Counted from the first letter of the stretch, positions 50,735 to 60,313 are shown. The stretch is DNA of 64,000 nt from Nocardia arizonensis (GCF_001310275.1 NZ_LGYZ01000132.1:1-64000); one strand, 5' to 3'. Program-made: numbers and translations. Notes: generated from the sequence alone by a model not told the origin.

Positions 50735-51384
50735 GACGACTTGCCTTTCGGGTGGACAGAATTCGGGTCGATGCCGGTTGCTCTGGCACGGCCGATGCCG
50801 GGCAGGAAACGACCGATGGTGCGGGTGTAGTCGCGGTAGTCTTCGCCGTGGCTGCCGGTGAGGTAGGGTTCCTCGACCACGCGGACCTGGAGTTCGATCG
50901 TTGCCAGCAGCAGCAAGAACGCGGCGATCGCGACCGGATTCGCAATCATGAGGGTGACACCGGCGCCGAAGACCAGCATGGCGGTGAAGATCGGGTTGCG
51001 CACCATCGCGAAGACGCCGTCACGCACCAGGGTGGTGGATTCGCCCGCGTCGACGCCGATGCGCCACGACTCGCCCATGTCGTTCTGCGCGTAGAGGGTC
51101 GCCCCGATCCCGGTGACCGCTACCACGACACCGAACCACTGGATCCAGCCGGTGTCGAGCACCTCGACGGGTGAGACGGTCCCGACCAGTTGCACGACCG
51201 GGGCGGCCACACCGACGATGATCGCGACGACGAATCCGGCTCCGGCGCACCATTCCAGCGAGCCGGGACGTCCGCTGATGCCGCGGAATCCGCTGGACCC
51301 GGTCCGCCGGCGCTGTTGCCAACTGCGCCACCCGAAGCCCAGTGCGCCGAAGACGAGGTAGAGGAGCAGAGCGAGGGTTGCCAT
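50731..51384 (-). CDS. Isoprenylcysteine carboxyl methyltransferase-like membrane protein
   Basis: 217 residues, about five transmembrane helices. The ICMT/PEMT-type motif MVRNPIFTAMLVFGAG near 128-143 and RVVEEPYLTGSHGEDYRDYTRTIGRFLPGIG near 170-200 define the family. Bacterial members methylate or modify small lipophilic molecules; the substrate here is unknown. Start at ATG 51384, 32 bp after the CDF stop. Confidence 0.88.
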   Translation of the reverse strand: MATLALLLYLVFGALGFGWRSWQQRRRTGSSGFRGISGRPGSLEWCAGAGFVVAIIVGVAAPVVQLVGTVSPVEVLDTGWIQWFGVVVAVTGIGATLYAQNDMGESWRIGVDAGESTTLVRDGVFAMVRNPIFTAMLVFGAGVTLMIANPVAIAAFLLLLATIELQVRVVEEPYLTGSHGEDYRDYTRTIGRFLPGIGRARATGIDPNSVHPKGKSS

Positions 51385-51416
51385 GCCAGGGATTCCTTTC
51401 TGAGCTGGATTTCGGG

Positions 51417-52404
51417 CTATCGACGGCTGAGGGCGGGACTGTGATGGGCGGGGCCGTGGGAGTGTTCGCAATGTGCGTTCTGCTCGACTGCGCCGATGTA
51501 CAGGAGTTCGGGTGGGGCGTGGTCGATCTGGAGGGTGACGTGGTGCAAGTGGTAGTGCTGGTCGAGCACGTCGGCGACCGCGGCGCGGGTCGTGTGGCAG
51601 TCGGCGCCCGGTTCGACTAGCACATGTGCCGACAAGGCGGGCTGTCCGGAGGTGATCTCCCAGATGTGCAGGTCGTGTACCTCGACCACGGTGTCGATCG
51701 CGGCCATCGCCGCTCCGATCTCGGTCGGGTCGAGGTCCGGCGGTGCGGCTTCGAGGAACACGCGCCCGGAGGCGAAGACCAGGCCGAACCCGGCTTTGAT
51801 CATGAGCGCGACCACGATCAGGCTGGCGATGGTGTCGGCGCGGGCGTATCCGGTGGTCATGACGATCAGGCTGGCCAGGGCCGTGGCGATGAAGGCGTAG
51901 AGGTCGTTGAGGATGTGCTGGAACGCGCCCTCGACGTTGAGGCTGGTGCGGTTGGCGCGGCTGATCATCCAGGTCGCGGCGATATTGACCACAACACCGA
52001 CCAGCGCGGTGACGAACACCAGCGTCCCGTGGACCTCCGGCGGCTCGAACAGTCGCCGGATCGCCTCGTAGCCCAGCCAACCAGCCAACCCGAGCAGGGT
52101 CAGGCCGTTGGCTTGGGCGGACAGGATCTCCGCCCGCCGCCACCCATAGGTCATCGCACCGGCCGCGGGGCGCGCGGCTAGCCGGATCGCCGACAGCGCC
52201 AACATGATCGAGGCCGCGTCGGTGAGCATGTGCGCGGCATCCGACAGCAACGCCAGCGATCCGGCGATCACGCCAACGACCACCTCGCCGAGTAGAAACG
52301 CCACCAGCACCGCCAATGCGCCCGACAGCCACACCGCTTGTCACTGTCGACACTCGCGCCTGGGCATGTCCGTGAGATCCGTTGCCCCCGTGCCCTGCAC
52401 CCAT
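51417..52404 (-). pseudogene. CDF-family cation efflux gene with frameshifted 5' end
   Basis: The body (51417-52334) is a clear cation-diffusion facilitator: SLALLSDAAHMLTDAASIMLAL (HxxxD site), LNVEGAFQHILNDLYAF (second HxxxD), a cytoplasmic HDLHIWEI domain and a His-rich tail. The natural start is the ATG at 52404 with a strong AGGAGG, giving MGAGHGGNGSHGHAQA. That frame is broken twice: a CG duplication then a TG duplication (around 52352 and 52331) are needed to go from HAQA to SVDSDKR to WLSGALAVL. Translation from the GTG at 52334 would give a 305-residue protein lacking the His-rich opening but keeping helix 1. It may be inactive, partly active, or a sequencing artefact. Confidence 0.72.
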
Positions 52405-52445
52405 CTCCAGTCCTCCTCCTGAATCGACGGTTCCGCCAAATCATA

Positions 52446-52467
52446 TGCATACATTACTATATATGCA
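52446..52467. promoter_or_regulatory. Possible metal-sensor operator TGCATA-N10-TATGCA
   Basis: AT-rich inverted repeat (6-bp arms) in the divergent gap between the CDF gene (52404) and the multicopper oxidase (52669). ATGCATA-type dyads are common ArsR/SmtB-family sites at CDF promoters of actinobacteria. No dedicated regulator is adjacent. Confidence 0.45.
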
Positions 52468-52668
52468 ATGGACAGGCGGGTTACTCGCAGCCCGACGACG
52501 AGCGGGGCGAAGCCGGCTGGACCCGGCGCCCTGACTCGGGTCCAGCCGCGCCACGTCCGGAGCGGATCTTCGTGCAAGAAGCGACACGGGCCGCACTTTG
52601 GGCAATTGAAAGAATTTGTTCGGGATGCCAAACTATGCTGATAGTTCAACCTGAATCACGAGGCTGGG

Positions 52669-53730
52669 ATGACTTCTTCGATGGGGCGCCGGTACATGCT
52701 CGGCGGTGCGGTAGCGGCATCGACCGGTCTGGCCCTGGCCGCGCTACCGGTCGGCGAGTCCGGTCCCGCCACGGCGCAGACACCGGGCTCCCCCGGATCG
52801 CATACCGACAACCGCTCGGGCGGGCACGGTGGTGTCAGCGGTCCGACCTTCCGCAAGGGATCGACGGTCGACCACCGTCGCAACGGGTTCAACCCGACCG
52901 ATGTCCTGCGCGACTTCGACTACGGCCGGACCACGACCCGACCCGACGGCCGGACGCTGCGCGAGTGGGACGTCTTCGCCAGTGACGAGGACATCGAGAT
53001 CGCGCCGGGTGTCCGATTCCCGGCGTGGACACTGAATTCGCGAATTCCCGGCCCCACCCTGCGTTGCCGGGAGGGTGATCTGCTGCGGGTGAATTTCACC
53101 AACGGGTCGAAGCATCCGCACACCCTGCATTTCCACGGTATCCACCCGGCCGAGATGGACGGTGTCCCCGACGTCGGTCGCGGTGTCATCGCGCCGGGTG
53201 AGAGTTTCACCTACGAGTTCGACGCGACACCGTTCGGCCTGCACCTGTTCCACTGCCATGTAGGCCCTTTGGCCGAGCACATCGCGCGTGGTATGTACGG
53301 CACGTTCATCGTCGACCCGCCCCAGCCGCGCCCGGCCGCCGACGAGATGGTGATGGTCCAGCACGGCTACAACACCACCTTCGACGGTGAGGGCAACCAG
53401 CTCTACGCGGTCAACGGCATCCCGTTCCACTACATGCACGAACCCATCCGTGTCACCCAGGGCGAGCTCGTGCGGATCTACCTGGTCAACGTGCTGGAAT
53501 ACGACCCGATCAACAGCTTCCACGTGCACGGGAACTTCTTCGACTACTACCCGACCGGAACCCGTTTGCAGCCTGCCGAATACACCGACACGATCGTGCA
53601 AGGGCAAGGCCAGCGCGGCATCTGCGAGCTGCGGTTCCCCCACCCGGGCCAGTACATGTTCCACGCCCACAAGACCGAGTTCGCCGAACTCGGCTGGATG
53701 GGCATGTTCGAGGTGGTGGCGCGGTCATGA
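52669..53730 (+). CDS. Two-domain multicopper oxidase (exported)
   Basis: 353 residues: Tat-like signal (GRRYMLGGAVAAS near 6-18), then two cupredoxin domains. Copper ligands are TLHFHG near 154, HLFHCHVGPLAEHIARGM near 188-205, SFHVHGNFF near 283 and FHAHKTEFAELGWMGMF near 331-347. This is shorter than CueO and resembles two-domain/nitrite-reductase-like oxidases. The ATG of the next gene overlaps its stop (ATGA). It forms an operon with a ZIP transporter and a Rieske protein; substrate (Cu, Fe, Mn or other) unknown. Confidence 0.9.
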   Translation: MTSSMGRRYMLGGAVAASTGLALAALPVGESGPATAQTPGSPGSHTDNRSGGHGGVSGPTFRKGSTVDHRRNGFNPTDVLRDFDYGRTTTRPDGRTLREWDVFASDEDIEIAPGVRFPAWTLNSRIPGPTLRCREGDLLRVNFTNGSKHPHTLHFHGIHPAEMDGVPDVGRGVIAPGESFTYEFDATPFGLHLFHCHVGPLAEHIARGMYGTFIVDPPQPRPAADEMVMVQHGYNTTFDGEGNQLYAVNGIPFHYMHEPIRVTQGELVRIYLVNVLEYDPINSFHVHGNFFDYYPTGTRLQPAEYTDTIVQGQGQRGICELRFPHPGQYMFHAHKTEFAELGWMGMFEVVARS

Positions 53731-54911
53731 CCGACGCCACCTCCACCCCCGGCAAACCCTGGCTGCTCGGAGGGGCGGTCCTCGCGATCGTCGCTGCCGC
53801 GCTGACCGGGCTCGCCCTGCTGGGCGGGCGGTCGCTGCCCGAACGCTCCGGCCCGCCCGTGGAGCAGATCGCGGTCGAACACACCGTGCTCGAGGCGGGC
53901 ACGATCGAATTGCGGGTGCGCAACACCGGACCCGACCAGGTCACGATCGCCCAGATCTTCGTCAACGACGCCTACGTCGACTTCACCGGGCCCACCGACC
54001 CGATCGGACGGCTCTCCTCGGCACGACTGCGGCTGGACTATCCCTGGCAGGACGGTCAGCCCTACACGGTCTCGATGCTCACCTCGACCGGGCTGGTGAT
54101 CACCCACGACATCCCCGTCGCGGTCACCACCCCGCGCCCGGACGCCTCGTTCTTCGGATTGATGGCGCTGCTGGGCACCTACGTCGGCATCGTCCCGGTC
54201 GTGCTGGGCATGCTGTTCCTGCCCGTGCTGCGGGCCGCGGGCGGGCGCGTCGTGCGGGTGCTGCTCGCCGCGACGGTCGGTCTGCTGGGCTTCCTCGCTT
54301 GGGAAGGCATCCGTGAAGGATTCGAACTCGCCGAGCGCGGCGGCGGCGCGTTCGGCGGCACCGGCGTGGTCGTGCTCGGCGCGGGCCTGGCCTTCCTCGG
54401 CCTCACCGCGATCAACCAATGGCTGCACCACCGCCGACCCGATACCGACGGTGCCGCTGGTTCCGGGCTGAGGCTGGCGGTGATGATCGCGGTCGGGATC
54501 GGACTGCACAATCTCGGCGAAGGCTTGGCCATCGGATCCGCCTACGCCATCGGCGAACTCGCACTCGGCGCCTTCCTGGTCATCGGGTTCACCGTCCAGA
54601 ACACCACCGAGGGCCTGGCCGTCGTCGCCCCGCTCACCCACCGCCGCCCCTCTGTCCCGGTCCTGCTCGGCCTCGGACTGATCGCCGGAGCCCCCGCCAT
54701 CGCGGGCGCGGTCCTCGGCGCCACGGTCAACAACGCCGAACTCTCCGCGCTGCTCCTCGGCATCGGGGTCGGGGCCATCATCCAGGTCATCGTCCAGATC
54801 GCCCCCAGCCTGCGCGAACACCACCACGGCAGACCCAGCGCGCTCACCCTCGCCGGGATCGCCGCGGGGATCCTGGTCATGTACGCCACCGGACTGCTGG
54901 TCACCGGATGA
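53727..54911 (+). CDS. ZIP-family metal transporter with N-terminal extracytoplasmic domain
   Basis: 394 residues. After an initial membrane helix (about 12-34), residues 40-140 form a beta-rich soluble domain (EAGTIELRVRNTGPDQVTIAQIFVND), unusual for ZIP proteins. Seven or eight transmembrane helices follow, with the ZIP binding-site helix VGIGLHNLGEGLAIGSAY near 258-275 (HNxxEG) and the partner helix GFTVQNTTEGLAVV near 290. Predicted to move divalent metal. Overlaps both neighbours by ATGA, so expression is tightly coupled to the oxidase and the Rieske protein. Confidence 0.9.
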   Translation: MTDATSTPGKPWLLGGAVLAIVAAALTGLALLGGRSLPERSGPPVEQIAVEHTVLEAGTIELRVRNTGPDQVTIAQIFVNDAYVDFTGPTDPIGRLSSARLRLDYPWQDGQPYTVSMLTSTGLVITHDIPVAVTTPRPDASFFGLMALLGTYVGIVPVVLGMLFLPVLRAAGGRVVRVLLAATVGLLGFLAWEGIREGFELAERGGGAFGGTGVVVLGAGLAFLGLTAINQWLHHRRPDTDGAAGSGLRLAVMIAVGIGLHNLGEGLAIGSAYAIGELALGAFLVIGFTVQNTTEGLAVVAPLTHRRPSVPVLLGLGLIAGAPAIAGAVLGATVNNAELSALLLGIGVGAIIQVIVQIAPSLREHHHGRPSALTLAGIAAGILVMYATGLLVTG

Positions 54912-55306
54912 CCGAACACTCCCTGTGCGCGGGGTGCACCCGCCGCGCGATGCTGCTCACCGCCGGGGCGGTCGCGGCCGTCGCGGTCACCGGGTGCGCC
55001 GACAGCAACGCCGATCCCGAACCGCTGCGCATACCGGTGGCCGAGATCCCCGTCGGTGGCGGGCGCGTCTACCCGCAGCAGAAAGTGGTCGTGACCCGAC
55101 CCGCTCCCGGTGAGATCCACGTCTTCTCCGCGACCTGCCCGCACCAGGGCTGCCTCGTGAGCAAGGTCGACGCCGTGGCCATCGAGTGCGCCTGCCACGG
55201 AAGCAGATTCAGCCCCACCGACGGATCGGTACTGCGCGGACCCGCCCGCGAGCCCCTGAGCGTCCGTACCGCCGCGGTCGAGGCCGGCGAGATCGTCGTG
55301 CGCTGA
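54908..55306 (+). CDS. Rieske [2Fe-2S] lipoprotein
   Basis: 132 residues. A Tat-like TRRAMLLTAG signal with lipobox VTGC, then a small Rieske domain with cluster motifs CPHQGC near 78 and CACHGS near 97 and the closing PAREPLSV. Exported and anchored. As the third gene of the oxidase-ZIP-Rieske operon it may pass electrons to or from the multicopper oxidase. This combination is discussed in the findings. Confidence 0.9.
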   Translation: MTEHSLCAGCTRRAMLLTAGAVAAVAVTGCADSNADPEPLRIPVAEIPVGGGRVYPQQKVVVTRPAPGEIHVFSATCPHQGCLVSKVDAVAIECACHGSRFSPTDGSVLRGPAREPLSVRTAAVEAGEIVVR

Positions 55307-55413
55307 CCTCGCCGAGTCGGGCCGAGTGCGGACCTGTTCCGGAATAGGTGTGTTCATCGCGTCGGTGAGGACAGATCGACGCTGGGCGGATCAGTGTTCG
55401 GCGGGGCCGTGGT

Positions 55414-56700
55414 TCAGGAGGTCAGGCCGGTTCGTCGGGCGAGCCAGGGTAGTTCGAGTCGCAGGGTGTTCGACCAGACGCGCCAGTCGTGTCCGCCGGG
55501 TGGTTGTCGGTAGCGGATCTGTGCGCCCGCGGCGGTGAGGGCCGTGGCGATGGTGCGTGATTCGGGGATCGTGTCGGTGTCCTGGTCGCCGACGGCGACG
55601 ACACCGGCGGTGCGGGGGTAGGGGCGTGTGCGCAGCAGCGCGAGTGGGTCGGCGCGGGCGAAGGCCGCGGTGTCGCCGTCGAAGCCTTCTTCCAGGGTGC
55701 GGGTGGGGCTGCCGAGGCTGGGGCGGGATTCGCCGGACATGCTCAGGAAGGTCGGGTAGGTCTCGGGTGCGGTCAGCGCGAGCTGGATCGCGCAGGTCGC
55801 GCCGTAGGAGGCTCCCGCGACCGCCCACGCGGCGGGATCCGGGTCGACGGCGAGATTGGCACGGATCCAGTCGGGGACATCGACACCGAGGTAGGTGGCC
55901 GCGCGGGCTCGCCGCGTGTCGGCGCACAGGGGGTTGTTCCACAGTCCGCCCGTGCCGTCGGCGACGACCACGATCGGGGCCAAGCCGCGATGGCGGGCGG
56001 CGAAGGTGTCCATCGTCGACACCAGGCTCCCGGACACGAGCCAGTCCTGCGGGGAGCCGGGCTGGCCGGGCAGCAGCACCAGGACCGGCAGCAGCGGGCG
56101 CGGGTCGGTGAAATATGCGGGAGGTAGATAGATTTCGGCGGTTCTGGCACGAAATCCCGAGCGGGTGCCGGGTATTCGCGCGTGGGTGATCCGTCCGGCG
56201 GCGGGCAGGTCCGGCGGCGGCTGCCATCGAGTCTCGACCGGGCCCTCGGTGCGGGGCAGCGACGCCGCGGAGGTGATCCGGTCGAAGGCGATCTCGCTGG
56301 GGTGGGGTGATCGGATCGCCGCGCGCAGAGTCGGATACGCCTGGAACTCGGTGTTGATCTGGTTCGCGCTCGCCGCGACCACGATCGTCGCGGCGAGCAC
56401 GGTCAGCGTCCGGCCCCGTGGTCGCACGGGGATGCGGGTCGTGGCGAGAACGATCGCGAACACCGCGAACCCGGACCAGAAGTAGGTCTCGGGTTCGAGG
56501 TCCTCGGCGGGGAACAGCTCCCACACATCGGTGACGAGCCGACCCGCCACCGCCGTGGAGGCGGCCGCGATCACGAGGCAGCCTGTGACCGATACCCGGC
56601 GCGCGGGTACCGGTCGGACCAGCAACCACGCCAGGGCCGCCATCGCAACGACCGACAGGAGCGTCGGGACGGGCCCGGCCAGCAACGGCAGGTCCAACAC
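55414..56700 (-). CDS. Membrane-anchored esterase (alpha/beta hydrolase)
   Basis: 428 residues. Four N-terminal hydrophobic segments (to about residue 115) are followed by an esterase-D/mycolyltransferase-like alpha/beta domain: LPPAYF...LLPVLVLLPGQPG near 195-215, nucleophile WAVAGASYGAT near 295 (Ser in GxSxG), and histidine PGGHDWRVW near 410. Found widely in corynebacteriales, related to antigen-85-like esterases. GTG start with GGAGA seven bases upstream. Not obviously linked to metal resistance. Confidence 0.85.
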   Translation of the reverse strand: MLDLPLLAGPVPTLLSVVAMAALAWLLVRPVPARRVSVTGCLVIAAASTAVAGRLVTDVWELFPAEDLEPETYFWSGFAVFAIVLATTRIPVRPRGRTLTVLAATIVVAASANQINTEFQAYPTLRAAIRSPHPSEIAFDRITSAASLPRTEGPVETRWQPPPDLPAAGRITHARIPGTRSGFRARTAEIYLPPAYFTDPRPLLPVLVLLPGQPGSPQDWLVSGSLVSTMDTFAARHRGLAPIVVVADGTGGLWNNPLCADTRRARAATYLGVDVPDWIRANLAVDPDPAAWAVAGASYGATCAIQLALTAPETYPTFLSMSGESRPSLGSPTRTLEEGFDGDTAAFARADPLALLRTRPYPRTAGVVAVGDQDTDTIPESRTIATALTAAGAQIRYRQPPGGHDWRVWSNTLRLELPWLARRTGLTS

Positions 56701-56822
56701 CGCACCGTCTCCGCGTCACACCGGCAGGGGCATCGTCCGCGCCGAGACCGCCTCGGACGGGGCAGCGCGCACCCGCGTCGGGGGTGGTACGGGCCACGCC
56801 CGGCGTCGATGCATGCATCCGT

Positions 56823-59072
56823 TCACAGCGTGGCCGGTTGCGTGAGCGCGGGCGTGAACTCGGCGATGTCGGTGTCGCTGATGTGCAGCACGCGCGCGGA
56901 AGCGATGTCGAAGAACAGCCCGACCACTTCCAGCGCGCCGGTGCCGACCGCGGGCGCGACGGTGGGATGGCCGGTGCGCAGGGCGTGGACCCCGACGGCG
57001 ACGTTGACCATGCCGAGCTGGTCGATCTCGTCGAATCCGGCCGCGGCGGCGGCGCGACCGACGGAGTGCCCGCCCAGGAACGCCTCGCGGGTGGTGGCGG
57101 CGTGGGTCAGCCACGTGGAGACGGGATCGGTTCGGGGGTGGTGTCCGGCGCCGGTGTCGGCCAGTGCCTTCATCGCGCCGCATCCGGAGTGACCGCACAC
57201 GATGACGGTGTTGACTCCCAGTTCGGTGACGGCGAAGGTGAGCGCGGCTTCCAGGGAGGTGTCGAGTTCGTCGGGGGCGACGAGGTTTCCGACGTTACGA
57301 ACGGTGAACAGGTCTCCGGGGCCGCTGCCGGTGATGACGTTCGGCACGATCCGCGAATCGGCGCAGGTCAGCAGCAGCGAGTGCGGCTGCTGACCTTCGC
57401 GCAGATCGTGGAGGTGTTCACGCAGCAGGGGGGCGTGGTGGCGGTGGTAGTGGTCGACACCGTCGATCACCGGCGCCAGCGCGCCGCCGCGGTCCGGGTC
57501 GTGGCGCTGGCGCGCTTTCCAGGGTGCGAGCCCGCGGATCAGCGACGCGGCCGGGTGCCGTTGCGGGCTGCGCTGCGCCGCCGCGGCGAGCGCGGCCGAG
57601 CCGATCTCGTCGATGAGGACGATGCCGCCCGCGCCGCGATGGCGGCGCACCCATTCCCCGATCGCCTCGGCGACGGCGTGGTCGAGGAAGTCGGCGGTGA
57701 TCTCGACGGTGACGTGGCTGTCGGCGGGCACGGCGGCCAGCACTCGGGTAAGGCGCGGCAGGGACAGGAAACTGCACGTGCCCTCGATGGTCACCCGCCA
57801 TCGGCGCGTGGGCAGTGTGCCCACCGGTTCGGCGTGCACCGACGCGCGCACCGAACGCCACAACACCAGGACCACCGCGAGCAGCAACCCGAGCAGCACA
57901 CCTTCGAGCAGGTTCAGCAACATGACCCCGGCGATGGTGGTGAGGTAGACCGGCAGGTCTCCGGTGCGCCGTGCCAGGCGGATGTGGGCGATCTTGATCA
58001 GCTGGATCCCGATGACGATCAGCAGCCCGGCCAGCGCGGATTTGGGGATCTGCTGCACGAGCCCGGCCAGCGCGAGGGAGAACACGAGGATCCACACCCC
58101 GTGCAGGATGGTGGAGGCGCGGGTCCGGGCGCCCGCGGTGACGTTGGTCGCCGAGCGCACGATCACCCCGGTGACCGGCAGTCCGCCCAGCATTCCCGAG
58201 ACCATGTTGGCCGCGCCCTGGCCGATCATCTCCCGGTTCAGATCCGAGCGCGGCCCGGTGTGCATCTTGTCCACCGCCACCGCCGAGAGCAGGCTCTCCA
58301 CGCTCGCGATGAGCGCCATCGTCAGCACACCGCCCAGGAACGCGCCCCACGCGCCGTCGGGCAGCGCGGGCACGGCGATCGCGTCGAGGATGGAACCGTC
58401 CATCACGACCCGTTCCACACCGAGGGGAAAGACCAGCGACACGACGGTGGCGCCGAGTACACCGACGAGCGCGGCGGGCACCCGCGACAGCGGCGCGGGC
58501 ACGTATTTCCAGCCGAACAGCACCGCGACCACCGTCAGCCCCACCAGCAGGTCACCGCCGTGCAGCGACCCGAGTTGCTCGGGGAGCCGGGTGATGTTCT
58601 GCCACACCGAACTGCGCGAGGATCCACCGAGCAGGACGTGGACCTGTTGCAGCGCGATGATCGCGCCGATTCCGGCGAGCATGGCGTGTACCACGACCGG
58701 TGAGATCGCCAGTGCCGCCCTGGCCACCCGGCTCAGGCCGAGCAGGATCTGCACCAGCCCGGCGGCCACGGTGATCGCGCAGGTCACCTTCCAGCCGAAA
58801 CGCCCCACCAACTCGGCCACCACGACGGTGAGCCCCGCGGCGGGGCCGCTGGCCAGCAGCGGTGAGCCGCCGAGTAGCCCGGCCACGATGCCGCCGGCGG
58901 CCGCGGCGATGAGCCCGGCCATGACGGGGGCGTCCGAGGCGATCGCGATGCCCAGCGACAGCGGCAACGCGACGAGGAACACCACGATCGAGGCGGGCAG
59001 ATCGTGGCGCGCGACCGCGCGGAGGCGGTCGAGGGTGTGAGCGGGCATGCCGGCGGAGGGGTCTGTGGACAT
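56823..59072 (-). CDS. SulP-family transporter fused to beta-carbonic anhydrase
   Basis: 749 residues. SulP membrane domain (about 10-390; VVFLVALPLSLGIAIASDAPVMAGLIAAAAGGIVAGLLGGS, MIGQGAANMVSGMLGGLPVTGVIVRSATN), STAS domain (about 425-500; VTIEGTCSFLSLPRL...IVLIDEIG), and a C-terminal beta-carbonic anhydrase (about 545-749) with zinc motifs CADSRI and CGHSGCGAM. Such fusions are predicted to take up bicarbonate and equilibrate it with CO2. Start ATG at 59072 with AAGG six bases upstream; an ATG two codons earlier is possible. A BlaI-type operator lies about 180 bp upstream. Confidence 0.93.
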   Translation of the reverse strand: MSTDPSAGMPAHTLDRLRAVARHDLPASIVVFLVALPLSLGIAIASDAPVMAGLIAAAAGGIVAGLLGGSPLLASGPAAGLTVVVAELVGRFGWKVTCAITVAAGLVQILLGLSRVARAALAISPVVVHAMLAGIGAIIALQQVHVLLGGSSRSSVWQNITRLPEQLGSLHGGDLLVGLTVVAVLFGWKYVPAPLSRVPAALVGVLGATVVSLVFPLGVERVVMDGSILDAIAVPALPDGAWGAFLGGVLTMALIASVESLLSAVAVDKMHTGPRSDLNREMIGQGAANMVSGMLGGLPVTGVIVRSATNVTAGARTRASTILHGVWILVFSLALAGLVQQIPKSALAGLLIVIGIQLIKIAHIRLARRTGDLPVYLTTIAGVMLLNLLEGVLLGLLLAVVLVLWRSVRASVHAEPVGTLPTRRWRVTIEGTCSFLSLPRLTRVLAAVPADSHVTVEITADFLDHAVAEAIGEWVRRHRGAGGIVLIDEIGSAALAAAAQRSPQRHPAASLIRGLAPWKARQRHDPDRGGALAPVIDGVDHYHRHHAPLLREHLHDLREGQQPHSLLLTCADSRIVPNVITGSGPGDLFTVRNVGNLVAPDELDTSLEAALTFAVTELGVNTVIVCGHSGCGAMKALADTGAGHHPRTDPVSTWLTHAATTREAFLGGHSVGRAAAAAGFDEIDQLGMVNVAVGVHALRTGHPTVAPAVGTGALEVVGLFFDIASARVLHISDTDIAEFTPALTQPATL

Positions 59073-59247
59073 GGGCATCCTTGTCGAGTTCGAGACCCGT
59101 GCCCCGGCAGGCACGAAAAGGGAAGGGACCGATGTGGACTCGAGCGTCGCGGTGACCGCTCGGCACGGCGCGACTCTACGGACCTATCGTCGGCAACGAC
59201 AGTGACCGCAGTCACAGATCACGGCATTTATCAGCGGATTCTCAGAG

Positions 59248-59270
59248 AAATACTATGTCACATAGTATTT
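59248..59270. promoter_or_regulatory. BlaI-type operator AAATACTATG-TCA-CATAGTATTT
   Basis: Perfect inverted repeat with 10-bp arms, between the SulP-carbonic anhydrase start (59072) and the stop of the CDF gene. It matches the site at 61930-61951 in front of the BlaI-family repressor gene, so that repressor probably controls the SulP gene as well. Confidence 0.8.
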
Positions 59271-59317
59271 CGGTGCGGCGTGGATCGGCGCGGTGATGCC
59301 GTGTCGAGACATCGGAT

Positions 59318-60232
59318 TCACCACGAGATCTCCTCGCAGTGCTTGCGGGCGGCCTCGGGTTCGATCTGGATGGTGGCGTGCGCGAGCCCGAACTGGTGGG
59401 ACAGCAGTTGCTGCGCTTGCCCCAACACCGCGGCGGGGTCGGCGTCGGAGGCGGCCGTGAGGTGGACCGAGGCGACTTCCATGCCGCTGGTGACCGTCCA
59501 GACGTGCAGGTCGTGGGCGTCGCGGACGCCGGGCAGCGCGGTCAGCGCCAGGGTGATCGCGTCGATGTCGAGGGCCTCGGGGGCGTGCTGGAGCAGGATC
59601 CTGACCGCTTGGCGTCCCAGGTTGAACGCGCGCGGCAGCACGAACAGCGCGATCGCCACGCCGATGGCCGGGTCGGCGTAGCGCCAGCCGAACACCAGGG
59701 TGACGATGCCGCTGGCCAGCACGCCGATGGAGCCGAGCATGTCGGACATGACCTCAAGGTAGGCGCCGCGCACGTTGAGGCTCTCCTTGGCTCCCGAGCG
59801 CAGCAACAGGAAGGCCGCCACGTTCATCGCCAGGCCGACCAGCGCGACGATGGTCACCGGCAGTCCGGGGACCTCGGGCGGGGACTGGAAGCGTTCGATC
59901 GCCTCGTAGCCGACCCATCCCGCGACCGCGAACAGCAGGACCGCGTTGAGCAGCGCGGCGAAGACCTCGACGCGGTGCAGGCCGAAGGTGCGGTCGGGCC
60001 GTGCCGTGGCGCGCTGGGCGGCCATGATCGCGGCCAGGGCCATCAGGATGCCGAACACGTCGGTGAACACGTGCGCCGAATCCGACAGCAGCGCCAGCGA
60101 CGAGGTCGTCAACCCGACGGCCACCTGCGCGACGACCGTGACCAGGCCCAGGCCGGCCGCGATCCACAGTTTGCCGACGTGGCGGCTGGACGCGCTGGCC
60201 CCGGCCGGTGCGTGTGAGTGTTGATGTCCCAT
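59318..60232 (-). CDS. CDF-family cation efflux transporter
   Basis: 304 residues, six helices. MGHQHSHAPAG opening, first metal site SLALLSDSAHVFTDVFG (HxxxD), second NVRGAYLEVMSDMLGS (the first ligand position is Tyr/Glu-rich rather than His), cytoplasmic domain HDLHVWTVTSG near 240. The replaced His in helix V may shift metal preference from zinc. A strong GGGAGG precedes the ATG. It is intact, unlike the CDF gene at 51417-52404. Confidence 0.9.
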   Translation of the reverse strand: MGHQHSHAPAGASASSRHVGKLWIAAGLGLVTVVAQVAVGLTTSSLALLSDSAHVFTDVFGILMALAAIMAAQRATARPDRTFGLHRVEVFAALLNAVLLFAVAGWVGYEAIERFQSPPEVPGLPVTIVALVGLAMNVAAFLLLRSGAKESLNVRGAYLEVMSDMLGSIGVLASGIVTLVFGWRYADPAIGVAIALFVLPRAFNLGRQAVRILLQHAPEALDIDAITLALTALPGVRDAHDLHVWTVTSGMEVASVHLTAASDADPAAVLGQAQQLLSHQFGLAHATIQIEPEAARKHCEEISW

Positions 60233-60259
60233 CGTTGTGAACCTCCCAGCTATAATATA

Positions 60260-60277
60260 GTCACATTCGCATATGAC
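60260..60277. promoter_or_regulatory. Possible operator of the second CDF gene
   Basis: GTCACATTCGCATATGAC is an imperfect dyad (GTCANAT...ATNTGAC) 28 bp upstream of the CDF ATG, within an unusually AT-rich stretch. It does not clearly match the BlaI-type sites. Confidence 0.35.
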
Positions 60278-60313
60278 AAAGTATCGGGTGTGATCTTCCG
60301 TGTCGCGCGGGGG

